From assembly GCF_009711975.1 (NCBI RefSeq), contig NZ_VIKW01000004.1, forward strand, positions 1-64,000: 64,000 bases of DNA, read 5' to 3'. Under the pieces are notes generated by a model that had not been told where the DNA came from, made no database searches, and saw nothing but the letters and a program-made list of their open reading frames with translations. Origin of the DNA: Anabaena sp. UHCC 0204 (GTDB lineage Bacteria > Cyanobacteriota > Cyanobacteriia > Cyanobacteriales > Nostocaceae). Each line of letters begins with the position of its first letter. Within the stretch, counting starts at the first letter, position 1. A program made the translations under genes and the position numbers. This document shows positions 45,080-54,926 of the stretch, in pieces.

Positions 45080-46222
45080 TCATTTGCCCCAACTATTCCC
45101 GATATCATGATTTAAGACTATTTTTTGATAATAATCTTGCAGTTGTTGTGTAGCAGAAGCCCATCCCCATTTTTCTGCTTCTGTCCGGGCATTTTTACGG
45201 ATAATAGTTATTTCCTGTCTTTGTTTTAACAGACGTATAGTAGCATTAATCGCCTCTTGAATATCAGCTTGTGGGTCAAAAAGATATCCATTAACTCCAT
45301 CTGTAACGATATCAGGGATACCTCCAGAACGGGCGGCTACGACTGGACAGCCTGCGGACATGGCTTCTAGCAGCACTAAGCCGAGTGTTTCTGTGCGGGA
45401 AGGAAAAATAAAGGCATCAGCACTGGCAAAGGCAGATCCTAATTCTTTACCCATTAAATAACCAACAAAATAAGTATTTGTACCTGCAAAATGTTTTTCT
45501 AAAGTTGGACGGTGGGGACCATCTCCAACTAAAGCTAATCTGGCATCGGGAATGGCTTCTAAAATGGGTTTGATGCGTTCAATTTCCTTTTCAGCAGAAA
45601 GACGACCAACGTACAGCAACAAGGGGCTATCTGGATGATTTTGGGAGAGATGCGATCGCATTTCCCGACTAGCTAAATCTGGAGAAAAAGTTTCTGTATC
45701 TACTCCCCTTTGCCACAAATCAACCCTTTCAATACCATGGGCTGTGAGTTCTGTAACCATTGCGGTAGAAGTACAAAGATTTAATGCTGCTTGATTATGA
45801 CCAGCTTTAAGTAACTCCCATAGTAAACCTTCTAACATCCCTAAACCATAATGTTGTAGGTATTGGGGCAAGTGGGTATGATAAGAAGCCAGCAGGGGAA
45901 TTTTCAGAACTTTACTATAAAAAATCCCCGCTAATCCTAGAATTGCGGGGTTGACAACATGAATAATATCGGGTTGGAATTCTTCTAAAGCGTGACCAAT
46001 GGCAGGGCGAGGCAGTGCCATTTTTAACTCAGGATATAAAGGTAAGGGAAAGCCACTAACACCGTAAACTTTCGCACCTTTATGTTCAGTTATGCCACCT
46101 TCAGGCGCAAATACTAAGACTTGATTACCATGGCGTTGTAAATGGTCAACGGTATGACGCAAGCGTGTCACTATGCCGTCAACTTTAGGTAAAAAAGTTT
46201 CCGTGAATAGGGCGATTCTCAT
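45080..46222 (-). CDS. sqdX: Sulfoquinovosyl diacylglycerol synthase
   Basis: 380 residues, a GT4 glycosyltransferase that moves sulfoquinovose from its UDP form to diacylglycerol, making the sulfolipid SQDG of thylakoid membranes. It begins MRIALFTETFLPKVDGIVTR. Donor-site marks are YVGRLSAEKEIERIKPILEA, LVGDGPHRPTLEKHF, FPSRTETLGLVLLEAMSAGC (the E-x7-E motif) and VAARSGGIPDIVTDGVNGYL. The identity as SqdX rests partly on sqdB lying upstream in the same direction; two GC-rich palindromic repeats separate them. Confidence 0.92.
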   Translation of the reverse strand: MRIALFTETFLPKVDGIVTRLRHTVDHLQRHGNQVLVFAPEGGITEHKGAKVYGVSGFPLPLYPELKMALPRPAIGHALEEFQPDIIHVVNPAILGLAGIFYSKVLKIPLLASYHTHLPQYLQHYGLGMLEGLLWELLKAGHNQAALNLCTSTAMVTELTAHGIERVDLWQRGVDTETFSPDLASREMRSHLSQNHPDSPLLLYVGRLSAEKEIERIKPILEAIPDARLALVGDGPHRPTLEKHFAGTNTYFVGYLMGKELGSAFASADAFIFPSRTETLGLVLLEAMSAGCPVVAARSGGIPDIVTDGVNGYLFDPQADIQEAINATIRLLKQRQEITIIRKNARTEAEKWGWASATQQLQDYYQKIVLNHDIGNSWGK

Positions 46223-46253
46223 AAAAAAACTGGAAAGCAGGAGTTAGGAGGTA

Positions 46254-46319
46254 GGGGCGCAGGGCCTGCGCCCAGTCAGGAGTCAGAATTCAGGAGGTAG
46301 GGGCGCAGGGCCTGCGCCC
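46254..46319. repeat. GC-rich palindromic repeat, copies 4 and 5 in tandem
   Basis: GGGGCGCAGGGCCTGCGCCC occurs at 46254-46273 and 46300-46319, each followed by GTCAGGAGTCAG heptameric repeats. Together they form a 46 bp tandem array in the sqdB-sqdX spacer. Confidence 0.88.
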
Positions 46320-46378
46320 AGTCAGGAGTCAGGAGTCAGGGAAAGCAGTGGAGAATTAATCTACCTGTCACCTGTCAC

Positions 46379-48017
<1,639 letters not shown>

Positions 48018-48500
48018 CTACTGACTAATTTTATACTCCTGAGCAACGTAGTAAAACAGACGATAATAATTGGCAAACTCTTGACTGCCACTTTGTCCTT
48101 GCCAGTGATATTCCAATTGCTCTTGAGTAATGGTCAACTTCATGATAGTTACTTTTTCACTAACTTCTACTACCAGTACACCAGAAACTCCTTGATTAGT
48201 CTGAAAATTAGGTTCTGGTTTGGATTTTTGGGATTTTAATAAGGGCTTACTTGCCCAAGACCGAATTTCTACAGTTTTCTTATTTGGTGAAACTAAAGCA
48301 ATACCATCACTATTGTCTGGAGTTCCTAATTCTTTCCAGGTGTTGGGATAGGGAAACTCAAAACCATAACGATCATTTCTATATATTTTCCATGTCGTCT
48401 CGTTAAGTTGGAGGTTAGTATTACACCCCCACATCATCATGCCTATGCCAACGCCTGAAGTAATGGCATACAGTGTCTTTTGTACGTGTATTGCACCCAT
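48018..48500 (-). CDS. Putative exported lipoprotein of unknown function
   Basis: 160 residues from ATG 48500 (MGAIHVQKTLYAITSGVGIG); an upstream ATG at 48545 adds a second hydrophobic stretch and is less likely. The hydrophobic run ends MMMWGCNTN, a reasonable lipobox with Cys as mature residue 1. The mature part has WKIYRNDRYGFEFPYPNTWK, a pattern similar to PsbP-like and other small extracytoplasmic domains, and EQLEYHWQGQSGSQEFANYY. No catalytic motif. Function unknown. Confidence 0.68.
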   Translation of the reverse strand: MGAIHVQKTLYAITSGVGIGMMMWGCNTNLQLNETTWKIYRNDRYGFEFPYPNTWKELGTPDNSDGIALVSPNKKTVEIRSWASKPLLKSQKSKPEPNFQTNQGVSGVLVVEVSEKVTIMKLTITQEQLEYHWQGQSGSQEFANYYRLFYYVAQEYKISQ

Positions 48501-48723
48501 AATTGCTAACAAGGAAAAGAGGTAGAAGGCTGGGGAAATAATCACCGATTACCAATTTTCTAAGTTTGATAAATTACTCATTTCTATGATTATCTCACGT
48601 AGTTATCCTAGTTTTGTTGAGAAATGTAACAAAATCACCGTCAAAACGTTTTACCATCTTGACAACTCAGAAAAGAGCCGATAAGGTGGGATACATACCC
48701 GGGTAAGACCACTAAAAAGTGAT

Positions 48724-49071
48724 ATGCAAACTAAGCAAAAGGTTACGTTATATTTATCGCCGGAATTGCACAGAAGACTCAAAATTCGTTCTGCTGTTGA
48801 CTCAGAACCGATGTCAGACCTAGCAGAACGGGCGCTTGATTTCTACCTGATGAATTCAGAATTGGTAGAAGAAATAGAAGCGTCTTCTTATGGGCGAACC
48901 CATCGGGTTTATTCCTGTCCCACTTGTGAAACTTCAGTGGTGTTACGTGATGGGGAACTAGTGGATTTAGGCAATCAACCAGGAGTAATAGCTCAGGATC
49001 ATCTATCTATTGACGCGAGAGAACAAGATGAAACTTATCCCAAGGGAGAGGAAGAATTAGTTCCTTGCTAG
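48724..49071 (+). CDS. Ribbon-helix-helix protein upstream of the AAA ATPase
   Basis: 115 residues. The first 50 form a ribbon-helix-helix DNA-binding domain (QKVTLYLSPELHRRLKIRSA, then SEPMSDLAERALDFYL). The second part has YSCPTCETSVV, a single Cys-x2-Cys knuckle, and an acidic tail ending in VPC. It resembles the small gene (slr0373-like in Synechocystis, from memory) that precedes a Ycf46-type ATPase there too. It lies 94 bases upstream of that ATPase in the same direction. A regulatory role is inferred from the RHH fold. Confidence 0.75.
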   Translation: MQTKQKVTLYLSPELHRRLKIRSAVDSEPMSDLAERALDFYLMNSELVEEIEASSYGRTHRVYSCPTCETSVVLRDGELVDLGNQPGVIAQDHLSIDAREQDETYPKGEEELVPC

Positions 49072-49165
49072 ATAGAAATTATTAATGATTAATCCATAGT
49101 ATGGCTTAACACCACGCTATCGCTATCGGTGCTGTCTCTATTAAGGTCTCAAGTAGGTCGATAGT

Positions 49166-50677
49166 ATGAAAGAAGAGCTCAATATACTAATTCAAGCTCA
49201 ATACCCTTTAATCTACCTTGTGACCTCCGAGGAAGAACGGGCAGAGCAAGCAATTTTTAAAGTCGCCCAAGAGTTAAAGCCCCAAAGGCGAGTATATGTT
49301 TGGACAGTGACTCACGGTATTGTGGAGTATGGTCAACCCCGCAATACAACACAACACAATACTGTTTCGCCAGAAGCAGCAATTGATTGGATTTCTCGAC
49401 AAAAAGAAGCTAGTATATTTATTCTTAAAGATTTACATCCCTTTATTGATGCGCCTGCAACAACTAGATCCCTACGGGACGCGATCGCTAGTTTCAAAGG
49501 AACACAAAAGAATATCGTTTTGATGTCTCCCATACAGCAAGTTCCTATTGAACTAGAAAAAGAAGTTGTTGTTCTAGATTTCCAATTGCCAGATATGGCG
49601 GAGTTGAATAAAGTTTTAACTTACCATCAAGAGCAAAATCGGGGACGACGGCTAACAACCGAGGCGCGAGAAAAACTTCTCAGAGCAGCTTTAGGTCTAA
49701 CTAAAGATGAAGCAGAGAAAGTATACCGTAAAGCACAGGTAACAACTGGGCGATTGACGGAAGATGAAGTTGATATCGTCTTATCCGAGAAAAAACAATT
49801 AATTCGCCGTAACGGTATCTTGGAGTACATCGAAGAAGATGAAACTCTTGATGCTGTGGGTGGCTTGGAAGAGTTGAAAACCTGGCTTACCCAACGCTCT
49901 AACGCCTTTACAGAAAGGGCGAGAGAGTATGGTTTACCTCAACCAAAAGGGATGTTAATTCTCGGTGTTCCCGGTTGTGGTAAGTCACTCATTGCCAAAA
50001 CTACCTCCCGTTTGTGGGGTTTACCAATCTTGCGGTTAGATATGGGGCGGGTTTACGACGGCTCAATGGTGGGTCGAAGTGAAGCAAACCTGCGGAACGC
50101 CCTGAAAACAGCAGAATCAATTTCCCCCACGATTCTGTTTATCGACGAGTTGGATAAATCCTTTGCGGGTAGTGGTGGTTCAGGCGATTCTGATGGGGGG
50201 ACATCAAATAGAATTTTCGGCTCTTTCCTCACCTGGATGCAGGAAAAGAAATCTCCAGTGTTTGTCATGGCAACTGCTAACCGCGTAGAACGCTTACCTG
50301 GAGAGTTTTTGAGGAAAGGTCGCTTTGATGAAATTTTCTTTGTGGATCTGCCCACACCAGAAGAACGTCAGGATATCTTTAGTATTCACCTAACCAAACG
50401 CAGGGAAGATATTGCTAGATTTGATCTACAACAACTAGCAAAAATGTCAGACGGTTTTTCTGGGGCAGAAATTGAACAAGCGATCGTGGCGGCTATGTAT
50501 GAAGCCTTCGCCCAAGATCGGGAGTTCACCCAATTAGATATTATTGCTGCATTGAAGTCTACTTTGCCGCTGTCACGAACGATGCAAGAACAGGTCACAG
50601 CTTTAAGAGACTGGGCCAGACAGCGTGCTAGACCCGCAGCCTCCTCTGTTGCTGAATATCAGCGCATGGAGTTTTAA
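49166..50677 (+). CDS. ycf46: Ycf46-type AAA ATPase
   Basis: 503 residues. An N-terminal domain (1-215, starting EELNILIQAQYPLIYLVTSE) resembles an inactive P-loop fold. The C-terminal AAA module (about 235-490) is intact: GVPGCGKSLIAKTTSRLWGL (Walker A), ILFIDELDKSFAG (Walker B with Asp-Glu), ATANRVERLPGEFLRKGRFD (sensor 1 and arginine finger) and FSGAEIEQAIVAAMYEAF (sensor 2). Ycf46 is conserved in cyanobacteria and algal plastids; a role in photosynthetic/CO2 responses has been proposed. Here it follows an RHH protein and precedes ycf35. Confidence 0.9.
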   Translation: MKEELNILIQAQYPLIYLVTSEEERAEQAIFKVAQELKPQRRVYVWTVTHGIVEYGQPRNTTQHNTVSPEAAIDWISRQKEASIFILKDLHPFIDAPATTRSLRDAIASFKGTQKNIVLMSPIQQVPIELEKEVVVLDFQLPDMAELNKVLTYHQEQNRGRRLTTEAREKLLRAALGLTKDEAEKVYRKAQVTTGRLTEDEVDIVLSEKKQLIRRNGILEYIEEDETLDAVGGLEELKTWLTQRSNAFTERAREYGLPQPKGMLILGVPGCGKSLIAKTTSRLWGLPILRLDMGRVYDGSMVGRSEANLRNALKTAESISPTILFIDELDKSFAGSGGSGDSDGGTSNRIFGSFLTWMQEKKSPVFVMATANRVERLPGEFLRKGRFDEIFFVDLPTPEERQDIFSIHLTKRREDIARFDLQQLAKMSDGFSGAEIEQAIVAAMYEAFAQDREFTQLDIIAALKSTLPLSRTMQEQVTALRDWARQRARPAASSVAEYQRMEF

Positions 50678-50820
50678 AAGCTTTCCTCTGCAATGTCAGG
50701 GGGGAAAGGTTAGTCACAAGGCTAACAGTTTGGAAAAAAGCCGCTCCCAAATCATGCGGCTTGGCTGAAAAGGAAATGTTGTCGTTTTTCTCATCAATCT
50801 TCTTATTGGAGGAAACCCAA

Positions 50821-51171
50821 ATGTCTCACTTTAGCACTCTGCGTACCAAGATCACCGATGCTGAAATTCTCAAATCTTCTTTGCGCGATTTAGGTATCAG
50901 CGTAAAGACTGAAGCTGATGTTCGTGGTTATAACGGTCAGCGTCTACGTTCCGACATCGTTGCTGTATTGGAAGGCGAGTACGATTTAGGTTGGTCTCGC
51001 AACAGTGATGGTTCTTTTGACCTCATTGCTGACCTCTGGGGTGTTGCTAAGAAGCACAACCAGACCGAGTTGATCAACTCCATCAATCAAAAATATGCCG
51101 TTAACAAGACTTTGGCTGAAGTAAAACAGCGCGGTCTGCAAAACGCCAATGTTAAGTTGGTATTGCAGTAA
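50821..51171 (+). CDS. ycf35: Ycf35 (DUF1257) protein
   Basis: 116 residues from ATG 50821, which has GGAGG 11 bases upstream; the in-frame upstream TTG (50761) lacks such a site. It begins SHFSTLRTKITDAEILKSSL and continues DVRGYNGQRLRSDIVAVLEG, GWSRNSDGSFDLIADLWGVA and LAEVKQRGLQNANVKLVLQ, which match the DUF1257/Ycf35 family of cyanobacteria and plastids. Function is unknown. A stem AAGCCGC...GCGGCTT (50744-50763) lies in the leader and a strong terminator follows. Confidence 0.92.
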   Translation: MSHFSTLRTKITDAEILKSSLRDLGISVKTEADVRGYNGQRLRSDIVAVLEGEYDLGWSRNSDGSFDLIADLWGVAKKHNQTELINSINQKYAVNKTLAEVKQRGLQNANVKLVLQ

Positions 51172-51201
51172 CAATTTCTGTAGCGCGTTCCCAAAACGAA
51201 A

Positions 51202-51240
51202 CGGGTTAACCAAGCATTAGCGGTTAGCCCGCTTTTTTTT
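51202..51240 (+). terminator. Rho-independent terminator of ycf35
   Basis: CGGGTTAACC (51202-51211) pairs with GGTTAGCCCG (51222-51231), one T-G pair, 10-base loop, then eight T residues. Confidence 0.92.
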
Positions 51241-51411
51241 GTCTTTATTTGTCTGAATCAGGATATCCAGGATTTAGGATTTGAGTACACAATTTAAACC
51301 CAAGAATCTAATGCGAAAGAGTAAACTTGCTGAATACGTCGAAAATCATTGTCTATTTATCAAAAAAATAATAAAATACTCCCAATCTCGTTTAGCTTCA
51401 ATTATTTAATC

Positions 51412-52542
51412 ATGGTTGTTAATAATTTCCACAGTATTACAGAAGTTTTACCAGCAATTATTGGATTTTCAATTGCTGGAATACTGATATTAAAATTTGT
51501 ATTTTCTGTTAAAATTCCTCAGTATAATGAAAATCCTCCAGGAGTTTTAATCTCCAGTTTCATTTTTATAGTATCTGGCTTTCTTTTTGAGATTATTTAT
51601 ATTTATTGGTCTTCAATTCAATCTTGGGCTGAAGGTAACTCTAAGATTGCGTTTATATTTACTATCTTAGGAGGTTTCTGTACTAATAGATTTTTAAAAA
51701 AAATAGCAGACGATAAAGAAAAGAGAGAAATATCTGTTTTATTTAGAAACTCTATTGATTTACAAGTAAAATCATTACAGGTTATTAATCTTTATTTATC
51801 ATTTGCTTCAACTGAGGAAAATATCAATTGTATGAAAATCTACAAAAATAATCTTCTCGTTTCTAAAGCCTATGATACAGCATTGAATAAAATAGGTATT
51901 TATGATGAAAAAGATATTGATATAATCTCGAAATATTCAAATGAATTACAACAATGTTTCAACTATATTGAACGTTTCTTAATTGAATTTAAATTAGATG
52001 AAGATATTAAAGTTAAAGAAACTCATTTTGATTCAATTGAGTACCAACCTCAATATGAAAGAACTTTAATAATTGTTAAAATTGCCATCTTAACAACTTC
52101 TCTTTTTGGTATATTCACAAGCTACTATTTATCAAAACATTATTTAAATAATAATTTAGGAAAGTTACAGGATGAGTTTTTTAATGAGTATGAAGAGATA
52201 TTAGATAAATTTAAAGAAAAATTAAGTTTTATTAGCGAACTCTATATAATGAATGAGGTTATTTCTAGTGATTTATTTGATAAACTAAAATATATAAGAA
52301 ATAATTTTATTGAAAGTATCAATAGTTATAATGTATCCTCCCGAAAGCCTATATATCTCTATAGAATTTTTATAAGAAAAACAGTTTTTCATCGGGATAA
52401 TATTGTAACATTTGGTGAGTCACCAGAAGATGCGAAAAATAACTGTGACAGTATAATTGAATATTTAAAGAATACGCTTAAGCTGGAAATAGAAATTCAA
52501 GATTCTAGTCCAATTTGTGAAATTATTTCTCCTTGGAAGTAA
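51412..52542 (+). CDS. Orphan membrane protein of unknown function
   Basis: 376 residues from ATG 51412 (MVVNNFHSITEVLPAIIGFS); a TTG at 51349 is unlikely. Hydrophobic segments lie at about 16-32, 45-66, 78-92 and 228-248 (IVKIAILTTSLFGIFTSYYL). Two long, charged helical regions sit between and after them (about 100-220 and 255-330, for example DEFFNEYEEILDKFKEKLSF). This layout recalls membrane-anchored coiled-coil proteins but matches no family I know. It is strongly AT-rich compared with ycf35 just before it, and is the first gene of the accessory stretch. Possibly acquired. Confidence 0.7.
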   Translation: MVVNNFHSITEVLPAIIGFSIAGILILKFVFSVKIPQYNENPPGVLISSFIFIVSGFLFEIIYIYWSSIQSWAEGNSKIAFIFTILGGFCTNRFLKKIADDKEKREISVLFRNSIDLQVKSLQVINLYLSFASTEENINCMKIYKNNLLVSKAYDTALNKIGIYDEKDIDIISKYSNELQQCFNYIERFLIEFKLDEDIKVKETHFDSIEYQPQYERTLIIVKIAILTTSLFGIFTSYYLSKHYLNNNLGKLQDEFFNEYEEILDKFKEKLSFISELYIMNEVISSDLFDKLKYIRNNFIESINSYNVSSRKPIYLYRIFIRKTVFHRDNIVTFGESPEDAKNNCDSIIEYLKNTLKLEIEIQDSSPICEIISPWK

Positions 52543-52657
52543 GTAATTTCTTTAAACCCTAAAGCATGGAGAATTTTCTCAAAATATGTTAGCTTTGCTA
52601 AAGGCTATTGTATAATGAATAATTACAAGAATTCTTTATTTTCTTTCAATACTAACC

Positions 52658-53092
52658 ATGATTTTAAATGAACGCCAATATATGATTACTAAAGCCCAGA
52701 TTAAAAAATTTCAATTAGCAATAGAAAATTTGAAAAAAAAAGTACCCTCACAAGATAATGAAAATGAAAAGTTACGGCATCAATCATATTTAGGTTCACT
52801 TAATGGTGAAATAGAAGAACTATCAGAACAAGTCGAAGAATATGAAAAATTGAAAACACAGCAAATAGAAAAGTTAGAATGTAATTCTTTAGAAGAATTA
52901 CCAGAAGCATTGATTAAAGCTCGGATTTTTCGCGGTTTAACTCAGGGACAATTAGCCGAACGTTTAAATGTGAAGGAACAACAGGTGCAACGTGATGAGG
53001 CTAATCAATATGCTAATTCTAGTTTCACAAAAATTTTGAAAGTTCAACGGGCTTTGGATATTGAGATTAGAGAGGAGGTAATTTTTAAATAA
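52658..53092 (+). CDS. XRE-type helix-turn-helix protein with long coiled-coil N-terminus
   Basis: 144 residues, starting MILNERQYMITKAQIKKFQL, a start typical of a group of XRE proteins often linked to toxin-antitoxin loci. Residues about 15-85 are a coiled coil (GSLNGEIEELSEQVEEYEKL). The HTH is at about 90-140 (IKARIFRGLTQGQLAERLNV and KEQQVQRDEANQYANSS). A toxin partner is not recognised in the neighbours at 51412-52542 or 53235-53591. It may be an orphan antitoxin or a regulator of the adjacent genes. Confidence 0.8.
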   Translation: MILNERQYMITKAQIKKFQLAIENLKKKVPSQDNENEKLRHQSYLGSLNGEIEELSEQVEEYEKLKTQQIEKLECNSLEELPEALIKARIFRGLTQGQLAERLNVKEQQVQRDEANQYANSSFTKILKVQRALDIEIREEVIFK

Positions 53093-53234
53093 CTTTCTCA
53101 ATGTCTGCTTATAGTTTTGTATAAATAAATTTTGTAAATAAAAATTATTTATCTATAGTCTGATGTCTGATGTCTGATGTACTTATAAAATATTCTCATA
53201 ATAGTTACTAAGGTGCGTAATAGGATAAAAAAAT

Positions 53235-53591
53235 ATGTGGGAAGTTGTTGGAGTATCTGTATTTGGGAAAGTAATTAATTATATTACTGATGATGTACTT
53301 TATGAAGCTGAAAAAGCTGTTACTATTTCAAAATTTGCACAAAAAGCTATAGAAATTTTAGATGCTGTACCTAGCATATCTCATTGTCATGACAGAGATT
53401 TTAAATGGTCTAGACCTATATTTGTACTTAAAGATGGTACTGTAGTTAAAATTTGTAAAAACGTTATTGGACTTAACCATATTTTTCTAGCTGATAATCA
53501 TGGGTATCTAATTTTTGGTGGGTTTGTAAATTGGAGTAATTCAGGTAATCTAAAAAATGCAATAAATCGAATCAAAAATGAATTAACATAA
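53235..53591 (+). CDS. Hypothetical protein
   Basis: 118 residues: MWEVVGVSVFGKVINYITDD at the start, then ISHCHDRDFKWSRPIFVLKD and GLNHIFLADNHGYLIFGGFV. Predicted mixed alpha/beta, no signal peptide or membrane span. ATG at 53235 has no good ribosome-binding site. A triple CTGATGT short tandem repeat lies upstream (53159-53179). Same direction as the XRE gene 142 bases before it. No family recognised; a partner role for the XRE protein cannot be excluded. Confidence 0.55.
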   Translation: MWEVVGVSVFGKVINYITDDVLYEAEKAVTISKFAQKAIEILDAVPSISHCHDRDFKWSRPIFVLKDGTVVKICKNVIGLNHIFLADNHGYLIFGGFVNWSNSGNLKNAINRIKNELT

Positions 53592-53734
53592 GTGAAATAA
53601 ACAAAACTTTGGAAAACTTGATACTAAAGTGATTGCTCACAGCTTTATTTAATCAATAACGAAATGATACTTTATTTATCAACAGAAAATTTATGAAAGT
53701 AAAAAATATTAATTGTAATTAGGAGGTCAAAATT

Positions 53735-54007
53735 ATGAACTCTCTTGAATTAAGACAAAAAATCGAACAAAATCTATTAACTATTTCACCAGAAAATTTG
53801 AAATTTATTGATGAATTTGTGGAATTTATTAAATATAAACAAGAAACAAGTTTATCAGAAAAAACTAACTATAAGCCAGCTTCAGGACGTTCAATTTTAC
53901 GTCATGCTGGTACATGGGTAGGGGATGACTTGGAAGAATGTCTGAAGTTAGTCTCTGAAACTAGAGGTAAAGTGAAAATTAATAATCGTATTAATCCTTT
54001 TGAGTGA
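53735..54007 (+). CDS. VapB-like antitoxin
   Basis: 90 residues, ATG with GGAGG 10 bases upstream. The first half (LRQKIEQNLLTISPENLKFI, DEFVEFIKYKQET) is helical and typical of small cyanobacterial antitoxins. The second half (SILRHAGTWVGDDLEECLKL) is the segment that usually binds the PIN toxin; RHAGTW-V-GDDLEECL is a mark of VapB-type partners. Its TGA overlaps the ATG of a truncated vapC at 54007. It is thus an antitoxin whose toxin has been lost. Confidence 0.78.
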   Translation: MNSLELRQKIEQNLLTISPENLKFIDEFVEFIKYKQETSLSEKTNYKPASGRSILRHAGTWVGDDLEECLKLVSETRGKVKINNRINPFE

Positions 54008-54072
54008 TGTATCTTTTAGACACTAATCATTGTAGTTTGATTTTTCTGATTAATCTTATCATCATCCTGTAA
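54007..54072 (+). pseudogene. Truncated vapC (PIN toxin) remnant
   Basis: ATG 54007 overlaps the antitoxin stop (TGATG). The first ten codons give MYLLDTNHCS, the exact kind of start of VapC-type PIN toxins, including the first catalytic Asp (D5). The frame then turns hydrophobic (LIFLINLIIIL) and stops after 21 codons. Right at the end (from about 54064) it runs into ATCCTGTAAATCCTTAAATC short repeats also present at 9128. The remaining roughly 110 codons of a toxin are absent, so the toxin is deleted, not frameshifted. Confidence 0.75.
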
Positions 54073-54106
54073 ATCCTTAAATCCTGTAAATCCTGATTCT
54101 GACAAA

Positions 54107-54739
54107 TTATGAATGCCAGTCTTCGCGCCATGTAAAAATAATTTTCTCCTCCGCTTGCCTAAATTCAATATTAAATTTATCAAATACAACTTCTCGCCCT
54201 AATAATAATTGTTCTCCACCTGTATTGGTTTGTAACCATGCCACAGAAGCAATAAAATTATGTCCATCAATTGTCATTTCTACGTTACGTAAAACATACT
54301 CAACTTTACCACCTATAGTTTCTGCTAATAAAATAGATTCTGCATCAGCTAAAGCATACCCTAAATCTTGACCTACTTTCAAGGAAATTAAACTCAATTC
54401 AGCACCAGAATCTACTAACATTGTTGTAGAAAATTCTATATCTCTATGCTTTAAATTAACAGTATAATTTGGTTGCCAATCATGACGGGCAACGGTGCGA
54501 AAGCGAATTGGTAAAATTTCTACAGAAGCAGTGTAATGAGGAACTAAATAGATTAAAAACGTTTGTTTTGCAGCATTAGCTAATTCTAAAACTTCGCGTA
54601 AGTTTTCGCTATGTGCAATTATCCCATTCGCATTATACGCAACATATTGATTTTTATACAAATCTAATAACATTTGGCGGTTGTGATTCAACCACTTAAG
54701 TATTTCATCAGTTTCGCTTTTAGAGGGTGTTGTGTTCAT
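54107..54739 (-). CDS. Retropepsin-like aspartic protease with DUF5678-type N-terminus
   Basis: 210 residues. Residues about 20-70 (LYKNQYVAYNANGIIAHSEN then LREVLELAN) resemble the DUF5678 domain. The remainder is a single retropepsin-like lobe: TTMLVDSGAELSLISLKVGQ with the catalytic Asp110 in DSG, YVLRNVEMTIDGHNF and GEQLLLGREVVFDKFNIEF. Such proteins are probably active as dimers. Soluble, no signal peptide. A homologue group is common in cyanobacteria; substrates are unknown. It is divergent from the DUF488 cluster that follows. Confidence 0.8.
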   Translation of the reverse strand: MNTTPSKSETDEILKWLNHNRQMLLDLYKNQYVAYNANGIIAHSENLREVLELANAAKQTFLIYLVPHYTASVEILPIRFRTVARHDWQPNYTVNLKHRDIEFSTTMLVDSGAELSLISLKVGQDLGYALADAESILLAETIGGKVEYVLRNVEMTIDGHNFIASVAWLQTNTGGEQLLLGREVVFDKFNIEFRQAEEKIIFTWREDWHS

Positions 54740-54926
54740 ATTCCTTGCTCTGCTCTACAAAGCTAGTCTATACTGAATTAATTATAATAGTTTTTTGTGT
54801 TTTCCCTCACAGTTGCAAAAGGTGCGAAGAAACCAAACAACGAATATAGGTTGCATTTTGACATTATAATGCTTAAAATGCCTGTAAATAATTGTAATTC
54901 AGTGTTATTCCCCATAATAACAAATT

